This document shows positions 33,808-41,553 of a stretch of 64,000 nucleotides of DNA, in pieces. This stretch comes from Oscillospiraceae bacterium (GTDB taxonomy: Bacteria > Bacillota > Clostridia > Oscillospirales > Oscillospiraceae): contig JAFROD010000006.1 of the NCBI GenBank assembly GCA_017429835.1, positions 1-64,000 of the forward strand, read 5' to 3'. Within the stretch, counting starts at the first letter, position 1. Each line of letters starts with the position of its first letter. A program made the position numbers and the translations under genes. The notes under the pieces are model-generated. The model made no database searches and was not told the DNA's origin. It saw only the letters and a list, made by a program, of their open reading frames with translations.

Positions 33808-35613
33808 ATGGCAGAAGCAAAACGGATTCCGGAGCGTTCCGAGATCAACGAGAAAGACAAGTGGGCGATCCACGATATTTACGCGACGGACGAGCTTTGG
33901 GAGGAAGACCTGAAGAAAGCCCGCGGCCTGCTGCCGCGCATTGCGGCGTTTGCCGGCAAGCTCGGGCAGAGCGCGGAAGCGCTGCTCGGCTTTATGAAGC
34001 TGGAGGAGGAGGTCGCCGTGCTGGCGGACGCGCTCGGCAACTACGCGCTGCGCCGCAGCGATGAGGACGCCCGCGTTTCCAAGTATCAGGCGATGGTCGG
34101 CAACGTGATGAGCGCTTACGTCGAGCTCAACGCCGCCGCCAGCTTCGCCACGCCGGAGATCATGGCGATTTCGGACGAGACGATGGAACAGTTTTACGCC
34201 TCGTGTCCGGAGCTGGCGCAGTACCGCCGCTATCTGGACGACATTCGCCGCCGCCGCGCCCACGTGCTGTCGCCCGCGGAGGAAAAGCTGCTGGCGTCCG
34301 CCGGCGAGATGGCGAACGCGCCGGACAATATCTACGGCATGTTCAACGACGCGGACGTGACCTTCCCGGATGCGATCGACGGCGAGGGTAACCGCCATCC
34401 GCTGTCCCAGGGCACTTATATCTCCTATATGGAATCGCCCGACCGCGCCCTGCGCAAGAGCGCGTTTGAGAATCTCTACCACACCTACGGCGCGTACAAA
34501 AACACCCTTGCCGCCGTTCTGTCCGCGCAGGTCAAGCAGCTCCAGTTCTTCGCGCAGGCGAGAAAGTATGAATCCTCGCTCGAAGCCTCTCTGGACGCGA
34601 CTAACGTACCCGTCAGCGTCTATACGAATCTGATCGAGGCGGTACACAAGAACATGGACAAGATGCACCGCTACGTCAGGCTCCGCAAGAAGCTGCTCGG
34701 TGTGGACGAGCTCCACATGTACGACCTCTATACGCCGCTGGTCACCGGATTGGACGAAAAGGTCGGCATTGACGAGGCGAAGCAGAACGTCTACGACGCG
34801 CTCGCGCCGCTCGGCGAAGAGTACCGCAAGGTGCTGAAATCCGGCTTCGACAACCGCTGGATCGACGTCTACGAGAACGCGGGCAAGCGCTCCGGCGCGT
34901 ACAGCGCGGGCGCGAAGGTCCATCCGTTCGTGCTTTTGAACTTCACCGGCACGCTCGACAGCCAGTTCACCTTGGCGCATGAGATGGGTCACGCGATGCA
35001 CTCGTATCTTTCCAACAAGACGCAGGCGCCGCTCGACGCGGAGTACGTGATCTTCGTCGCGGAGGTCGCCTCCACCTGCAACGAGGCGCTGTTCATGGAG
35101 CATCAGCTCTCCAAAACGACGGACAAAAAGGAACGCGCCTACCTGATCAACTACTTCATGGAGCAGTTCCGCACGACCCTGTACCGCCAGACCATGTTTG
35201 CCGAATTTGAGATGAACATCGGCAAAATGGCGCAGGAGGGCGTCGCACTGACGCCGGACGTGCTGAACGCGGAGTATCGCCGCCTGAATCAGCTTTACTA
35301 CGGCGAAGACATCGTCGTGGACGACGAGATCGACATGGAGTGGATGCGCATTCCGCACTTCTACTACGACTATTACGTCTTCCAGTACGCGACCGGCTAC
35401 GCTGCGGCGATCGCCTTGTCGCGCAGGATCCTCCGCGAGGGCGAAGGCGCGGTCAAGGATTATCTCGGCTTCCTGTCCGGCGGCTGCAGCAAGAGCCCGA
35501 TTGACCTGCTGAAGGGCGCAGGCGTCGATATGTCCACCACGCAGCCTGTGGAAGAAGCGCTCGCGCTGTTCGGCGAGCTGATCGACGAAATGGACAGCCT
35601 GATGCAGGCGTAA
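33808..35613 (+). CDS. pepF: Oligoendopeptidase F (M3 family)
   Basis: A cytoplasmic zinc metallopeptidase that cleaves short peptides. The 601 residues have an N-terminal helical domain and the M3 active site LAHEMGHAMHS (about 389), with the third ligand Glu about 25 residues on in the EVAST segment. Late motifs YYYDYYVFQYATGYAAA and FLSGGCSKSPIDLLKGAG are typical of PepF. ATG 33808 follows AGGAGG by 9 nt. A small gene follows after 3 bp. Confidence 0.96.
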   Translation: MAEAKRIPERSEINEKDKWAIHDIYATDELWEEDLKKARGLLPRIAAFAGKLGQSAEALLGFMKLEEEVAVLADALGNYALRRSDEDARVSKYQAMVGNVMSAYVELNAAASFATPEIMAISDETMEQFYASCPELAQYRRYLDDIRRRRAHVLSPAEEKLLASAGEMANAPDNIYGMFNDADVTFPDAIDGEGNRHPLSQGTYISYMESPDRALRKSAFENLYHTYGAYKNTLAAVLSAQVKQLQFFAQARKYESSLEASLDATNVPVSVYTNLIEAVHKNMDKMHRYVRLRKKLLGVDELHMYDLYTPLVTGLDEKVGIDEAKQNVYDALAPLGEEYRKVLKSGFDNRWIDVYENAGKRSGAYSAGAKVHPFVLLNFTGTLDSQFTLAHEMGHAMHSYLSNKTQAPLDAEYVIFVAEVASTCNEALFMEHQLSKTTDKKERAYLINYFMEQFRTTLYRQTMFAEFEMNIGKMAQEGVALTPDVLNAEYRRLNQLYYGEDIVVDDEIDMEWMRIPHFYYDYYVFQYATGYAAAIALSRRILREGEGAVKDYLGFLSGGCSKSPIDLLKGAGVDMSTTQPVEEALALFGELIDEMDSLMQA

Positions 35614-35616
35614 GCG

Positions 35617-35883
35617 ATGACGGAAATCTTTATTCCGACGCTGCACACGTTCGTCAATAATAACGTCTTCACCGGAAGCTGCGGCGCGCTTCGCTTCCGC
35701 GTCGAGCCGCGTGTGACGATGGCGACGCCGAAGGAGGTCGACCTCGCGAACAGTTCCATTCGCTGCGAATTGTGGCACGGCGCGCTCTGCTACGAGCTGA
35801 GTCAAATGGAGGCGGAGCGCGAGTTCCCTATGTCCGAAGAAGGGCGCGCGGCAATGAAGGCTTGGCTGGAGAGCAGCGTATAA
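35617..35883 (+). CDS. Hypothetical 88-aa protein downstream of pepF
   Basis: An 88-residue protein I do not recognise (MTEIFIPTLHTFVNNNVFTG ... AMKAWLESSV). It has a mixed alpha/beta look, no signal or membrane segment and several Cys. It begins 3 bp after pepF and ends just before the shared terminator, so it is cotranscribed with the peptidase and may be functionally tied to it. Confidence 0.75.
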   Translation: MTEIFIPTLHTFVNNNVFTGSCGALRFRVEPRVTMATPKEVDLANSSIRCELWHGALCYELSQMEAEREFPMSEEGRAAMKAWLESSV

Positions 35884-35889
35884 ATGCAA

Positions 35890-35923
35890 AAAACCGATGC
35901 AGACTGCGGTCTGCATCGGTTTT
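35890..35923. terminator. Bidirectional terminator between pepF operon and RluA-type gene
   Basis: AAAACCGATGCAGAC (35890-35904), TGCG loop, GTCTGCATCGGTTTT (35909-35923). A/T arms at both ends allow function on both strands; it touches the RluA-type stop codon. Confidence 0.9.
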
Positions 35924-36878
35924 ACTTTGGGAAATACTCGTCTGCGAAATCCACGCGGTCGACGCGAAAACTCCTGCCGTTCAGATAGGCGAGCGCGCCT
36001 GCGTCCGTGGTAAAGCGGAAGGTCAGCTTGTAGGAATACAGCGCCTGATACTTCCGGTCGTACCGCTTGTCAAGCTTGCCGTATTTTCCGTCGCCGAGCA
36101 GGGGATGCCCCGCGTGGGCGAATTGCGCGCGGATCTGGTGCGTCCGTCCCGTGATCAGCTCGCATTCCACGAGCGAAAGCCCGTTCCGGCTCTCCAGCAC
36201 CTCGTAGCGCGTTTCGCAGGATTTCGAGCCTGCCTGCGGCTGATCGGTGACGAAGACGCGGTTTTTCACGGAATCCTTGAACAAATAGCCTTTCAGAACG
36301 CCGGATTTCGGCTTCGGCGTGCCCTCCACCACGGCGAGATAGCGCTTGTCGATTTCACGGTCTTTGATCTTTTGATTCAGAATGCGCAGCGCTTCGGCAG
36401 CCTTCGCGGCGATCACGATGCCGCCGGTATTGCGGTCGATCCGGTTGCACAGCGCGGGCGTAAAGGAGTTCTCCTCCCGCGGACGCCATTCGCGCTTGGC
36501 GTAGAGATACGCCTGGATATGGTCGATCAGCGTCCTGCCGTATTCCGCACCGTCGTGCGGATGGACGGCGACGCCGGGCTTTTTATCAACGAGCAAAATG
36601 TTCTCGTCCTCATAAACGACAGCCAGCTTCGGTGCGGAGACCGTCAAATAGGCGTTTTCCGCCGGAGGCGTATCGAAAAACTCGTCGTTGATATAGAGCT
36701 GCAGCACGTCGCCCTCTGTCAGCCGGTCGTCCCGCTGCGCACGGGCGTTGTTGCGCTTGATCCGCTTGAGCCGGATATACTTCTGCGCCAGAGATGCGGG
36801 AAGCAGGGGAACGGCCTTTGCAAGGAAGCGGTCAAGCCGCTGTCCCGCGTCGTTCGGACCGATTTTCAGTTCTTTCAC
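35922..36878 (-). CDS. RluA-family pseudouridine synthase
   Basis: Isomerises uridines in rRNA. The 318-residue protein has an N-terminal S4 RNA-binding domain (about 10-70, AGQRLDRFLAKAVPLLP) and the RluA catalytic domain with the active Asp in NRIDRNTGGIVI (usually HRLDxxTSG) and ELITGRTHQIRAQFAHAGHPLLGD. Whether it acts like RluC or RluD is not clear. Translation starts at GTG 36878 behind GGGAGGTGA. It is monocistronic and divergent from the DUF177-rpmF operon. Confidence 0.93.
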   Translation of the reverse strand: MKELKIGPNDAGQRLDRFLAKAVPLLPASLAQKYIRLKRIKRNNARAQRDDRLTEGDVLQLYINDEFFDTPPAENAYLTVSAPKLAVVYEDENILLVDKKPGVAVHPHDGAEYGRTLIDHIQAYLYAKREWRPREENSFTPALCNRIDRNTGGIVIAAKAAEALRILNQKIKDREIDKRYLAVVEGTPKPKSGVLKGYLFKDSVKNRVFVTDQPQAGSKSCETRYEVLESRNGLSLVECELITGRTHQIRAQFAHAGHPLLGDGKYGKLDKRYDRKYQALYSYKLTFRFTTDAGALAYLNGRSFRVDRVDFADEYFPK

Positions 36879-36962
36879 GGCTTCACCTCCCGCCGTTTTC
36901 TACTATGCGGCAGAAAAAGAGGAAAGTCAAGCGTTTTTTCGATGAAAAAAGCAAAAAAGCAT

Positions 36963-36991
36963 TTGACAAACGGAGATTCAGCCGTTATAAT
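36963..36991 (+). promoter_or_regulatory. Promoter of DUF177-rpmF operon
   Basis: TTGACA (36963-36968), 17-bp spacer, TATAAT (36986-36991). Both hexamers are perfect, as fits a ribosomal-protein operon. Confidence 0.9.
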
Positions 36992-37024
36992 ATCTTCTGC
37001 ACGACTATGGAACAGGGGATAGCT

Positions 37025-37528
37025 ATGCTGTTACGGTTGTCAAAAATCATCGAAACGCCCGACAGCGTGGCGCCGTTTGAAACCTCGCTCGATCTGCACG
37101 AAATGCAGTTCGGCGGGAGCTGCCCGGTGCAGGAACCCGTTTCGGCAAAGGGTGCGGTGCGCAATACCGCTGGCGTCCTTGTGCTCGAAGCGGAGCTCAG
37201 TACCGTGCTGCACGGCATCTGCGACCGCTGCGCCTCCGAATTCGTCCGGAGCATCTCGATTCCCGTCCGCGCGGTTCTCACGACCGAGCTGGAAAACGAG
37301 GACGAGGCGGACGAATGGACGTTCCTTTTGGAGGACGATACGGCGGATCTCGACGAGATCCTCACCACCGCGTTCGTGCTCAACATGGATTCCAAGCTGC
37401 TGTGCAAGCCGGACTGCAAAGGCCTGTGCTTCCGCTGCGGCAGGAATCTGAACGACGGCCCGTGTTCGTGCCGTCCCGAAGCTGATCCCCGTTTGGCTGT
37501 CCTTGGGCAGCTGTTGAAGGATAAGTAA
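37025..37528 (+). CDS. DUF177 (YceD) protein
   Basis: A 167-residue DUF177/YceD protein, a widespread partner of rpmF implicated in 23S rRNA accumulation. Two Cys pairs are visible: CDRCASEF (about 76-83) and the late CKPDCKGLCFRCGRNLN (about 126-142), which may bind zinc. I start at ATG 37025 (MLLRLSK), 7 nt from AGGGGA; the frame runs upstream across the promoter, so longer starts are untenable. rpmF follows after 30 bp. Confidence 0.9.
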   Translation: MLLRLSKIIETPDSVAPFETSLDLHEMQFGGSCPVQEPVSAKGAVRNTAGVLVLEAELSTVLHGICDRCASEFVRSISIPVRAVLTTELENEDEADEWTFLLEDDTADLDEILTTAFVLNMDSKLLCKPDCKGLCFRCGRNLNDGPCSCRPEADPRLAVLGQLLKDK

Positions 37529-37558
37529 TTTACCACTCTGACATAGGAGGTGTCATTC

Positions 37559-37747
37559 ATGGCTGTTCCGAAGTGTAAGGTTTCCAAGGCGAGACGGGAT
37601 AAGAGACGTAGCTCTCATTGGAAGCTCTCCGTGCCCGGCGTCGTTGCCTGCCCGAAATGCGGCGAACCGCGCCTGCCCCACAGAGCTTGCAAGAATTGCG
37701 GTACCTACAATGGCCGCGAGGTTCTTCCTGCCGCTGAGGCAAAGTAA
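37559..37747 (+). CDS. rpmF: Ribosomal protein L32
   Basis: A 62-residue L32 of the zinc-binding type: [20 protein letters not shown], then [18 protein letters not shown] with two CxxC pairs. Retention of the cysteines marks the zinc-dependent paralogue. ATG 37559 follows AGGAGG. It is the last gene before a terminator. Confidence 0.97.
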   Translation: MAVPKCKVSKARRDKRRSSHWKLSVPGVVACPKCGEPRLPHRACKNCGTYNGREVLPAAEAK

Positions 37748-37765
37748 TTCGTGAATGAATGAGAG

Positions 37766-37799
37766 ACGAGGAAGGTATGAGCCTTCCTCTTTTCTTTTT
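37766..37799 (+). terminator. rpmF terminator
   Basis: GAGGAAGG (37768-37775), 6-nt loop, CCTTCCTC (37782-37789), then TTTTCTTTTT. Confidence 0.9.
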
Positions 37800-37810
37800 G
37801 TATTGAATTC

Positions 37811-37840
37811 TTGAGGATTTTGTGCAATAATATGTACAAT
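37811..37840 (+). promoter_or_regulatory. der promoter
   Basis: TTGAGG (37811-37816), 18-bp spacer, extended -10 TGTACAAT (TACAAT at 37835-37840). Confidence 0.6.
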
Positions 37841-37876
37841 GGAAAATATGTGCAAAAGGAAAGGAGGCAATGCGTC

Positions 37877-39205
37877 ATGGCAAAACCTCTGGTAGCGATC
37901 GTCGGCAGACCGAACGTCGGCAAGTCGATGCTCTTCAACAAGCTCACGGGCAGACGCACTGCCATCGTGGAGGACACCCCGGGCGTGACGCGCGACCGTA
38001 TTTACGGGAGCTGCGACTGGAACGGACGGGAATTCGAGCTGGTGGATACCGGCGGCATCGAGCCGAACACCGACAGCGAAATGCTGAAATTCATGCGCCG
38101 TCAGGCGGAGATCGCCATCGACACGGCGGACGTGATCGTCATGGTCACGGACGTAAAGACCGGCGTGACTGCGGCGGATTCGGACGTGGCGTCCATGCTC
38201 CTGCGCAGCAAGAAACCGGTCTGTCTGGCGGTCAACAAATGCGACAGCGTCGGCGGCGTCAACCCCGACGTGTACGAATTCTACGCGCTCGGGCTCGGCG
38301 ATCCGATCGAGACCTCCGCCGTCCACGGCCACGGCACGGGCGACCTGCTGGATTGGTGCGTGGCGCATTTCCCACCGGAGAGTGAAAACGAGGACGAGGG
38401 CGAGGTCATCAACGTCGCCATCGTCGGCAAGCCGAACGTCGGTAAGTCCAGCCTGCTCAACAAGATCCTCGGAGAGGAGCGCGTGATCGTCTCCGACGTC
38501 GCGGGCACGACGCGCGACGCGATCGACAGCTATTTTGAAAACGAATTCGGCAAATACCGCTTCATCGACACCGCCGGCATGCGCCGCAAGTCCAAGGTGG
38601 ACGACGCGATCGAGAAGTACTCCAATATGCGTTCCATCGCCGCGATCGAGCGGGCGGACGTCTGTTTGATCCTGATCGACGCGAACGACGGCGTGACCGA
38701 GCAGGACACGAAGATCGCGGGGCTTGCCCATGAGGCGGGCAAGGCGTGTATCATCGTCGTCAACAAGTGGGACACGGTCGAAAAAGAGACCAACACGATG
38801 AACGAGATGACGGCGAAGATCCGGCAGGATCTGAGCTATATGACCTACGCGCCGCTGCTGTTCATCTCCGCGCTGACCGGTCAGCGCGTGAACAAGCTCT
38901 ATGAGCTGATCAACTACGTCGCAAATCAGAGCGCGACGCGCATCTCCACCGGCATGCTCAACAACGTGCTGGAGGACGCGACCGCGCGCGTGCAGCCGCC
39001 GACGGACAAGGGCCGCCGCCTGAAGATCTACTACATGACGCAGGTCGGCGTCAAGCCGCCGCATTTCGTCATTTTCTGCAACGACGCGCGGCTGTTCCAC
39101 TTCTCCTATCAGCGGTATCTGGAGAATCAAATTCGCGCGACCTTCGGGCTGGAGGGTACGCCCGTGCGTATCACGATCCGGCAGAAGGGCGACAAGGAGG
39201 AATAA
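37877..39205 (+). CDS. der: Ribosome biogenesis GTPase Der (EngA)
   Basis: A tandem GTPase needed for 50S assembly. Two G domains (about 4-165 and 177-345) with GRPNVGKSMLFN and GKPNVGKSSLLN, two DT(G/A)G motifs (VDTGGIEPN, IDTAGMRRK), NKCDS and NKWDT, and a C-terminal KH-like domain (about 350-442). The first P-loop has Met after GKS where Thr is usual. ATG 37877 follows AAGGAGG by 9 nt. It is followed by plsY and gpsA, with 3 bp and -4 bp spacing. Confidence 0.96.
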   Translation: MAKPLVAIVGRPNVGKSMLFNKLTGRRTAIVEDTPGVTRDRIYGSCDWNGREFELVDTGGIEPNTDSEMLKFMRRQAEIAIDTADVIVMVTDVKTGVTAADSDVASMLLRSKKPVCLAVNKCDSVGGVNPDVYEFYALGLGDPIETSAVHGHGTGDLLDWCVAHFPPESENEDEGEVINVAIVGKPNVGKSSLLNKILGEERVIVSDVAGTTRDAIDSYFENEFGKYRFIDTAGMRRKSKVDDAIEKYSNMRSIAAIERADVCLILIDANDGVTEQDTKIAGLAHEAGKACIIVVNKWDTVEKETNTMNEMTAKIRQDLSYMTYAPLLFISALTGQRVNKLYELINYVANQSATRISTGMLNNVLEDATARVQPPTDKGRRLKIYYMTQVGVKPPHFVIFCNDARLFHFSYQRYLENQIRATFGLEGTPVRITIRQKGDKEE

Positions 39206-39208
39206 GCG

Positions 39209-39844
39209 ATGGATATGGTTTGGAAGGTGCTTGCCTGCGTCGTGATCGGTTATCTGATCGGCGGCGTCAACGGCGCGATCCTGATCTCCCGCCTGACGAA
39301 GCACGAGGACGTGCGCGAAAAGGGGAGCGGCAACGCCGGTCTGACGAACTTTCTGCGCTCCTACGGCGGCTGGGCGACCCTGCTCGTCGTCGTGATCGAC
39401 CTCGGAAAGTGCCTGCTTGCCTGCTGGATCGCCACGCTGATCCTGCCGGAGAAGCGGGAGCTTGCGGTGATGATCGCGGGTATTTCCGTACAGGTCGGTC
39501 ATGTTTTCCCGATCTTTTTCGGCTTCCACGGCGGCAAGGGCGTTCTTACAAGCGCCGCCGTCGCCATCATGCTGGATTGGCGCGTCTTCGTGATCGCGAT
39601 CTCGGTCTTTATTCTCCTGTTCCTGCTGACGCGCTACGTCTCCCTCGGCTCGATGATCGCCATGATCACCTTTGCTGCGCTGACGGCGATTTTTTACAGC
39701 GACCAGCCGTTCGTCTGGGGACTTGCCGTTCTGATGGCGCTGTTCGTGATCGTGCTGCACCGCGCGAATATCTCGCGTCTGATCCACGGCAAGGAGCGTA
39801 AGACCTATTTCCACAAGGAAAAGAACGAGAGGGCGGGAAATTGA
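39209..39844 (+). CDS. plsY: Glycerol-3-phosphate acyltransferase PlsY
   Basis: An integral membrane enzyme that acylates glycerol-3-phosphate from acyl-phosphate, the first step of phospholipid synthesis. The 211 residues have about five to six hydrophobic segments and the PlsY motifs KGSGNAGLTNFLR (motif 1), HVFPIFFGFHGGKGV (motif 2) and RANISRL near the C terminus. It precedes gpsA, which makes its substrate, with overlapping stop and start codons. Confidence 0.96.
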   Translation: MDMVWKVLACVVIGYLIGGVNGAILISRLTKHEDVREKGSGNAGLTNFLRSYGGWATLLVVVIDLGKCLLACWIATLILPEKRELAVMIAGISVQVGHVFPIFFGFHGGKGVLTSAAVAIMLDWRVFVIAISVFILLFLLTRYVSLGSMIAMITFAALTAIFYSDQPFVWGLAVLMALFVIVLHRANISRLIHGKERKTYFHKEKNERAGN

Positions 39845-40842
39845 ACGTATTGATTGCAGGCAGCGGCGGCTGGGGCACGGCGCTGGCGATCCGCCTGCTG
39901 CAGAACGGGCATCGGGTGACGCTCTGGTCATACTGCGAAAGCGAGAGCGAGCAGCTTGCCGCGAGCGGCATAAACCCCTTCCTGCCGGGCGTTGCGCTGC
40001 CGAAGGAGCTGATTTTCACCTCCGACGTTTCCGCGGCGCGGGACAAGGATATGGTCGTGTTCGCGACGCCGTCCTTCGCGGTGCGCGGCACGGCGAAAGC
40101 GTTTGCGCCCTTCCTGCGCAGTGACGCGATCCTCGTTTCGGTAACGAAGGGCATTGAGGAAAAGACCGGCCTGCGCATGAGCGAGCTGGTCGCGCAGGAA
40201 ACGGGAAAACAGGTCGTCGCGCTCTCCGGCCCCTCGCACGCCGAGGAAGTCAGCCGCGGCATCCCGACCGGCGTGGTCGCCGCGTGTACGGACAAAGCGC
40301 TGGCGGAAAAAGTGCAGGCGGCGTTCATGTCCGAGCAGCTTCGCGTCTATACCAGCCCCGACGCAGTCGGCGTCGAGCTCGGCGCGGCGCATAAGAACGT
40401 CATCGCGCTGTGCGCGGGCATCTGCGACGGGCTCGGCTACGGCGACAACACCAAGGCGCTTCTGATGACGCGCGGACTTGCGGAGCTGGCGCGGCTGGGC
40501 ATGGCGCTCGGCGCGTCCCGCGAGACGTTTGCGGGACTGGCGGGCGTGGGCGATCTGATCGTCACCTGCACCTCCATGCATTCGCGCAACCGCCGCGCCG
40601 GCATTTTGATCGGGCAGGGCGTCGGCGTGCGGGAGGCAATGAAACAGGTCGGCGCGGTCGTCGAGGGCTACTATGCCGCGAGCGCGGCATGGAAGCTTGC
40701 GGAACAGCACGGCGTCGATATGCCGATCACACGCGCGGCATACGAAGTCTTATATGAAAATCATGACCCGCGGGAGGCGCTCCACACGCTGATGCTGCGG
40801 CAAAAAACCACGGAAGCAGAGTATTCCGAATGGGCGAGGTAA
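39841..40842 (+). CDS. gpsA: NAD(P)-dependent glycerol-3-phosphate dehydrogenase
   Basis: Reduces dihydroxyacetone phosphate to sn-glycerol-3-phosphate for phospholipids. 333 residues: Rossmann GSGGWGTALAI at the N terminus, SVTKGIE, SGPSHAEEV and the catalytic-lysine region GAAHKNVIALCAGICDG. The start is TTG 39841, overlapping the plsY stop (TTGA), since homology begins at its first residue. It shares the operon with der and plsY, coupling ribosome assembly and lipid synthesis genes. Confidence 0.97.
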   Translation: MNVLIAGSGGWGTALAIRLLQNGHRVTLWSYCESESEQLAASGINPFLPGVALPKELIFTSDVSAARDKDMVVFATPSFAVRGTAKAFAPFLRSDAILVSVTKGIEEKTGLRMSELVAQETGKQVVALSGPSHAEEVSRGIPTGVVAACTDKALAEKVQAAFMSEQLRVYTSPDAVGVELGAAHKNVIALCAGICDGLGYGDNTKALLMTRGLAELARLGMALGASRETFAGLAGVGDLIVTCTSMHSRNRRAGILIGQGVGVREAMKQVGAVVEGYYAASAAWKLAEQHGVDMPITRAAYEVLYENHDPREALHTLMLRQKTTEAEYSEWAR

Positions 40843-40848
40843 AGAAAA

Positions 40849-41322
40849 ATGGAAGAAAAGAAAGAGCTCACAAAAGAAGAGAAACAGGTAAATAAGAAAA
40901 CGGAGCTGATCCGCTCCATCAAGTATCTGCTCTTTACCATGTCGGCAGGCGCAATCCAATTCCTTTCCAATACTTTGCTTGAGGAAGTCATACATCTGGA
41001 TCATTGGCCGAGCTATCTGATCGCGCTGGTGCTGTCGGTCATCTGGAACTTCACGCTTAACCGACGCTATACCTTCAAGTCCGCCAACAACGTGCCGATC
41101 GCAATGCTCAAGGTCACGGCGTACTATCTCGTCTTTACGCCGCTGTCTACATGGCTGGACGACTGGCTGACAGGTTCCTGCGGCTGGCCGTGGTATTTTG
41201 CGACCATCACCATCATGATGCTGAATCTGGCGACGGAATTCCCGTTCCAGCGGTTCGTCGTCTTCCGCGACAGCCTCGACACGAACGAGCTTGCGGAGAA
41301 AGAGAAAGAGAAAGCAGAATAA
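40849..41322 (+). CDS. GtrA-family membrane protein
   Basis: A 157-residue protein with a charged N terminus (MEEKKELTKEEKQ) and four hydrophobic segments (about 25-45, 55-73, 84-103 and 110-130). GtrA-like proteins assist in flipping or moving lipid-linked sugars for surface polysaccharides. The motif NFTLNRRYTFKS is the family's conserved FxxNRxxTF. It starts 6 bp after gpsA. Its stop lies inside the downstream terminator stem. Confidence 0.88.
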   Translation: MEEKKELTKEEKQVNKKTELIRSIKYLLFTMSAGAIQFLSNTLLEEVIHLDHWPSYLIALVLSVIWNFTLNRRYTFKSANNVPIAMLKVTAYYLVFTPLSTWLDDWLTGSCGWPWYFATITIMMLNLATEFPFQRFVVFRDSLDTNELAEKEKEKAE

Positions 41323-41366
41323 AGATAACGGAGGCTGCTTCCGGGGAAGCAGCCTCCGTTATCTTT
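41321..41366. terminator. Bidirectional terminator between GtrA gene and feo operon
   Basis: A ~20-bp stem: AAAGATAACGGAGGCTGCTT pairs with the mirror segment ending CCGTTATCTTT at 41366. It overlaps both flanking stop codons and ends both converging transcripts. Confidence 0.92.
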
Positions 41367-41535
41367 ATTTCCGATGACAGGTCTCGCACGCGGCGCAATG
41401 TGCGCAATTGCCGCCGCAGGCGTGCCTGCCTTTCTTTTTGTCTTTTTTCATGCTCCAAACGATCAGGCTCACGATACCGGTCAAAGCCAGCGCGACCAGG
41501 ATCGTTCCGAGGTTTGCGCCGAGCCATGCGAACAT
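41365..41535 (-). CDS. FeoB-associated Cys-rich membrane protein
   Basis: A 56-residue protein: a transmembrane helix (about 8-28, GTILVALALTGIVSLIVW), a Lys-rich stretch (MKKDKKKGRH) and a C-terminal cysteine cluster ACGGNCAHCAACETCHRK. This is the FeoB-associated Cys-rich protein family, encoded next to feoB in many Bacillota and thought to help iron transport or FeoB assembly. The ATG follows AAAGGAGG. It lies 18 bp downstream of feoB on the same strand and ends at the operon terminator. Confidence 0.9.
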   Translation of the reverse strand: MFAWLGANLGTILVALALTGIVSLIVWSMKKDKKKGRHACGGNCAHCAACETCHRK

Positions 41536-41553
41536 CGTACCGCCTCCTTTCCG

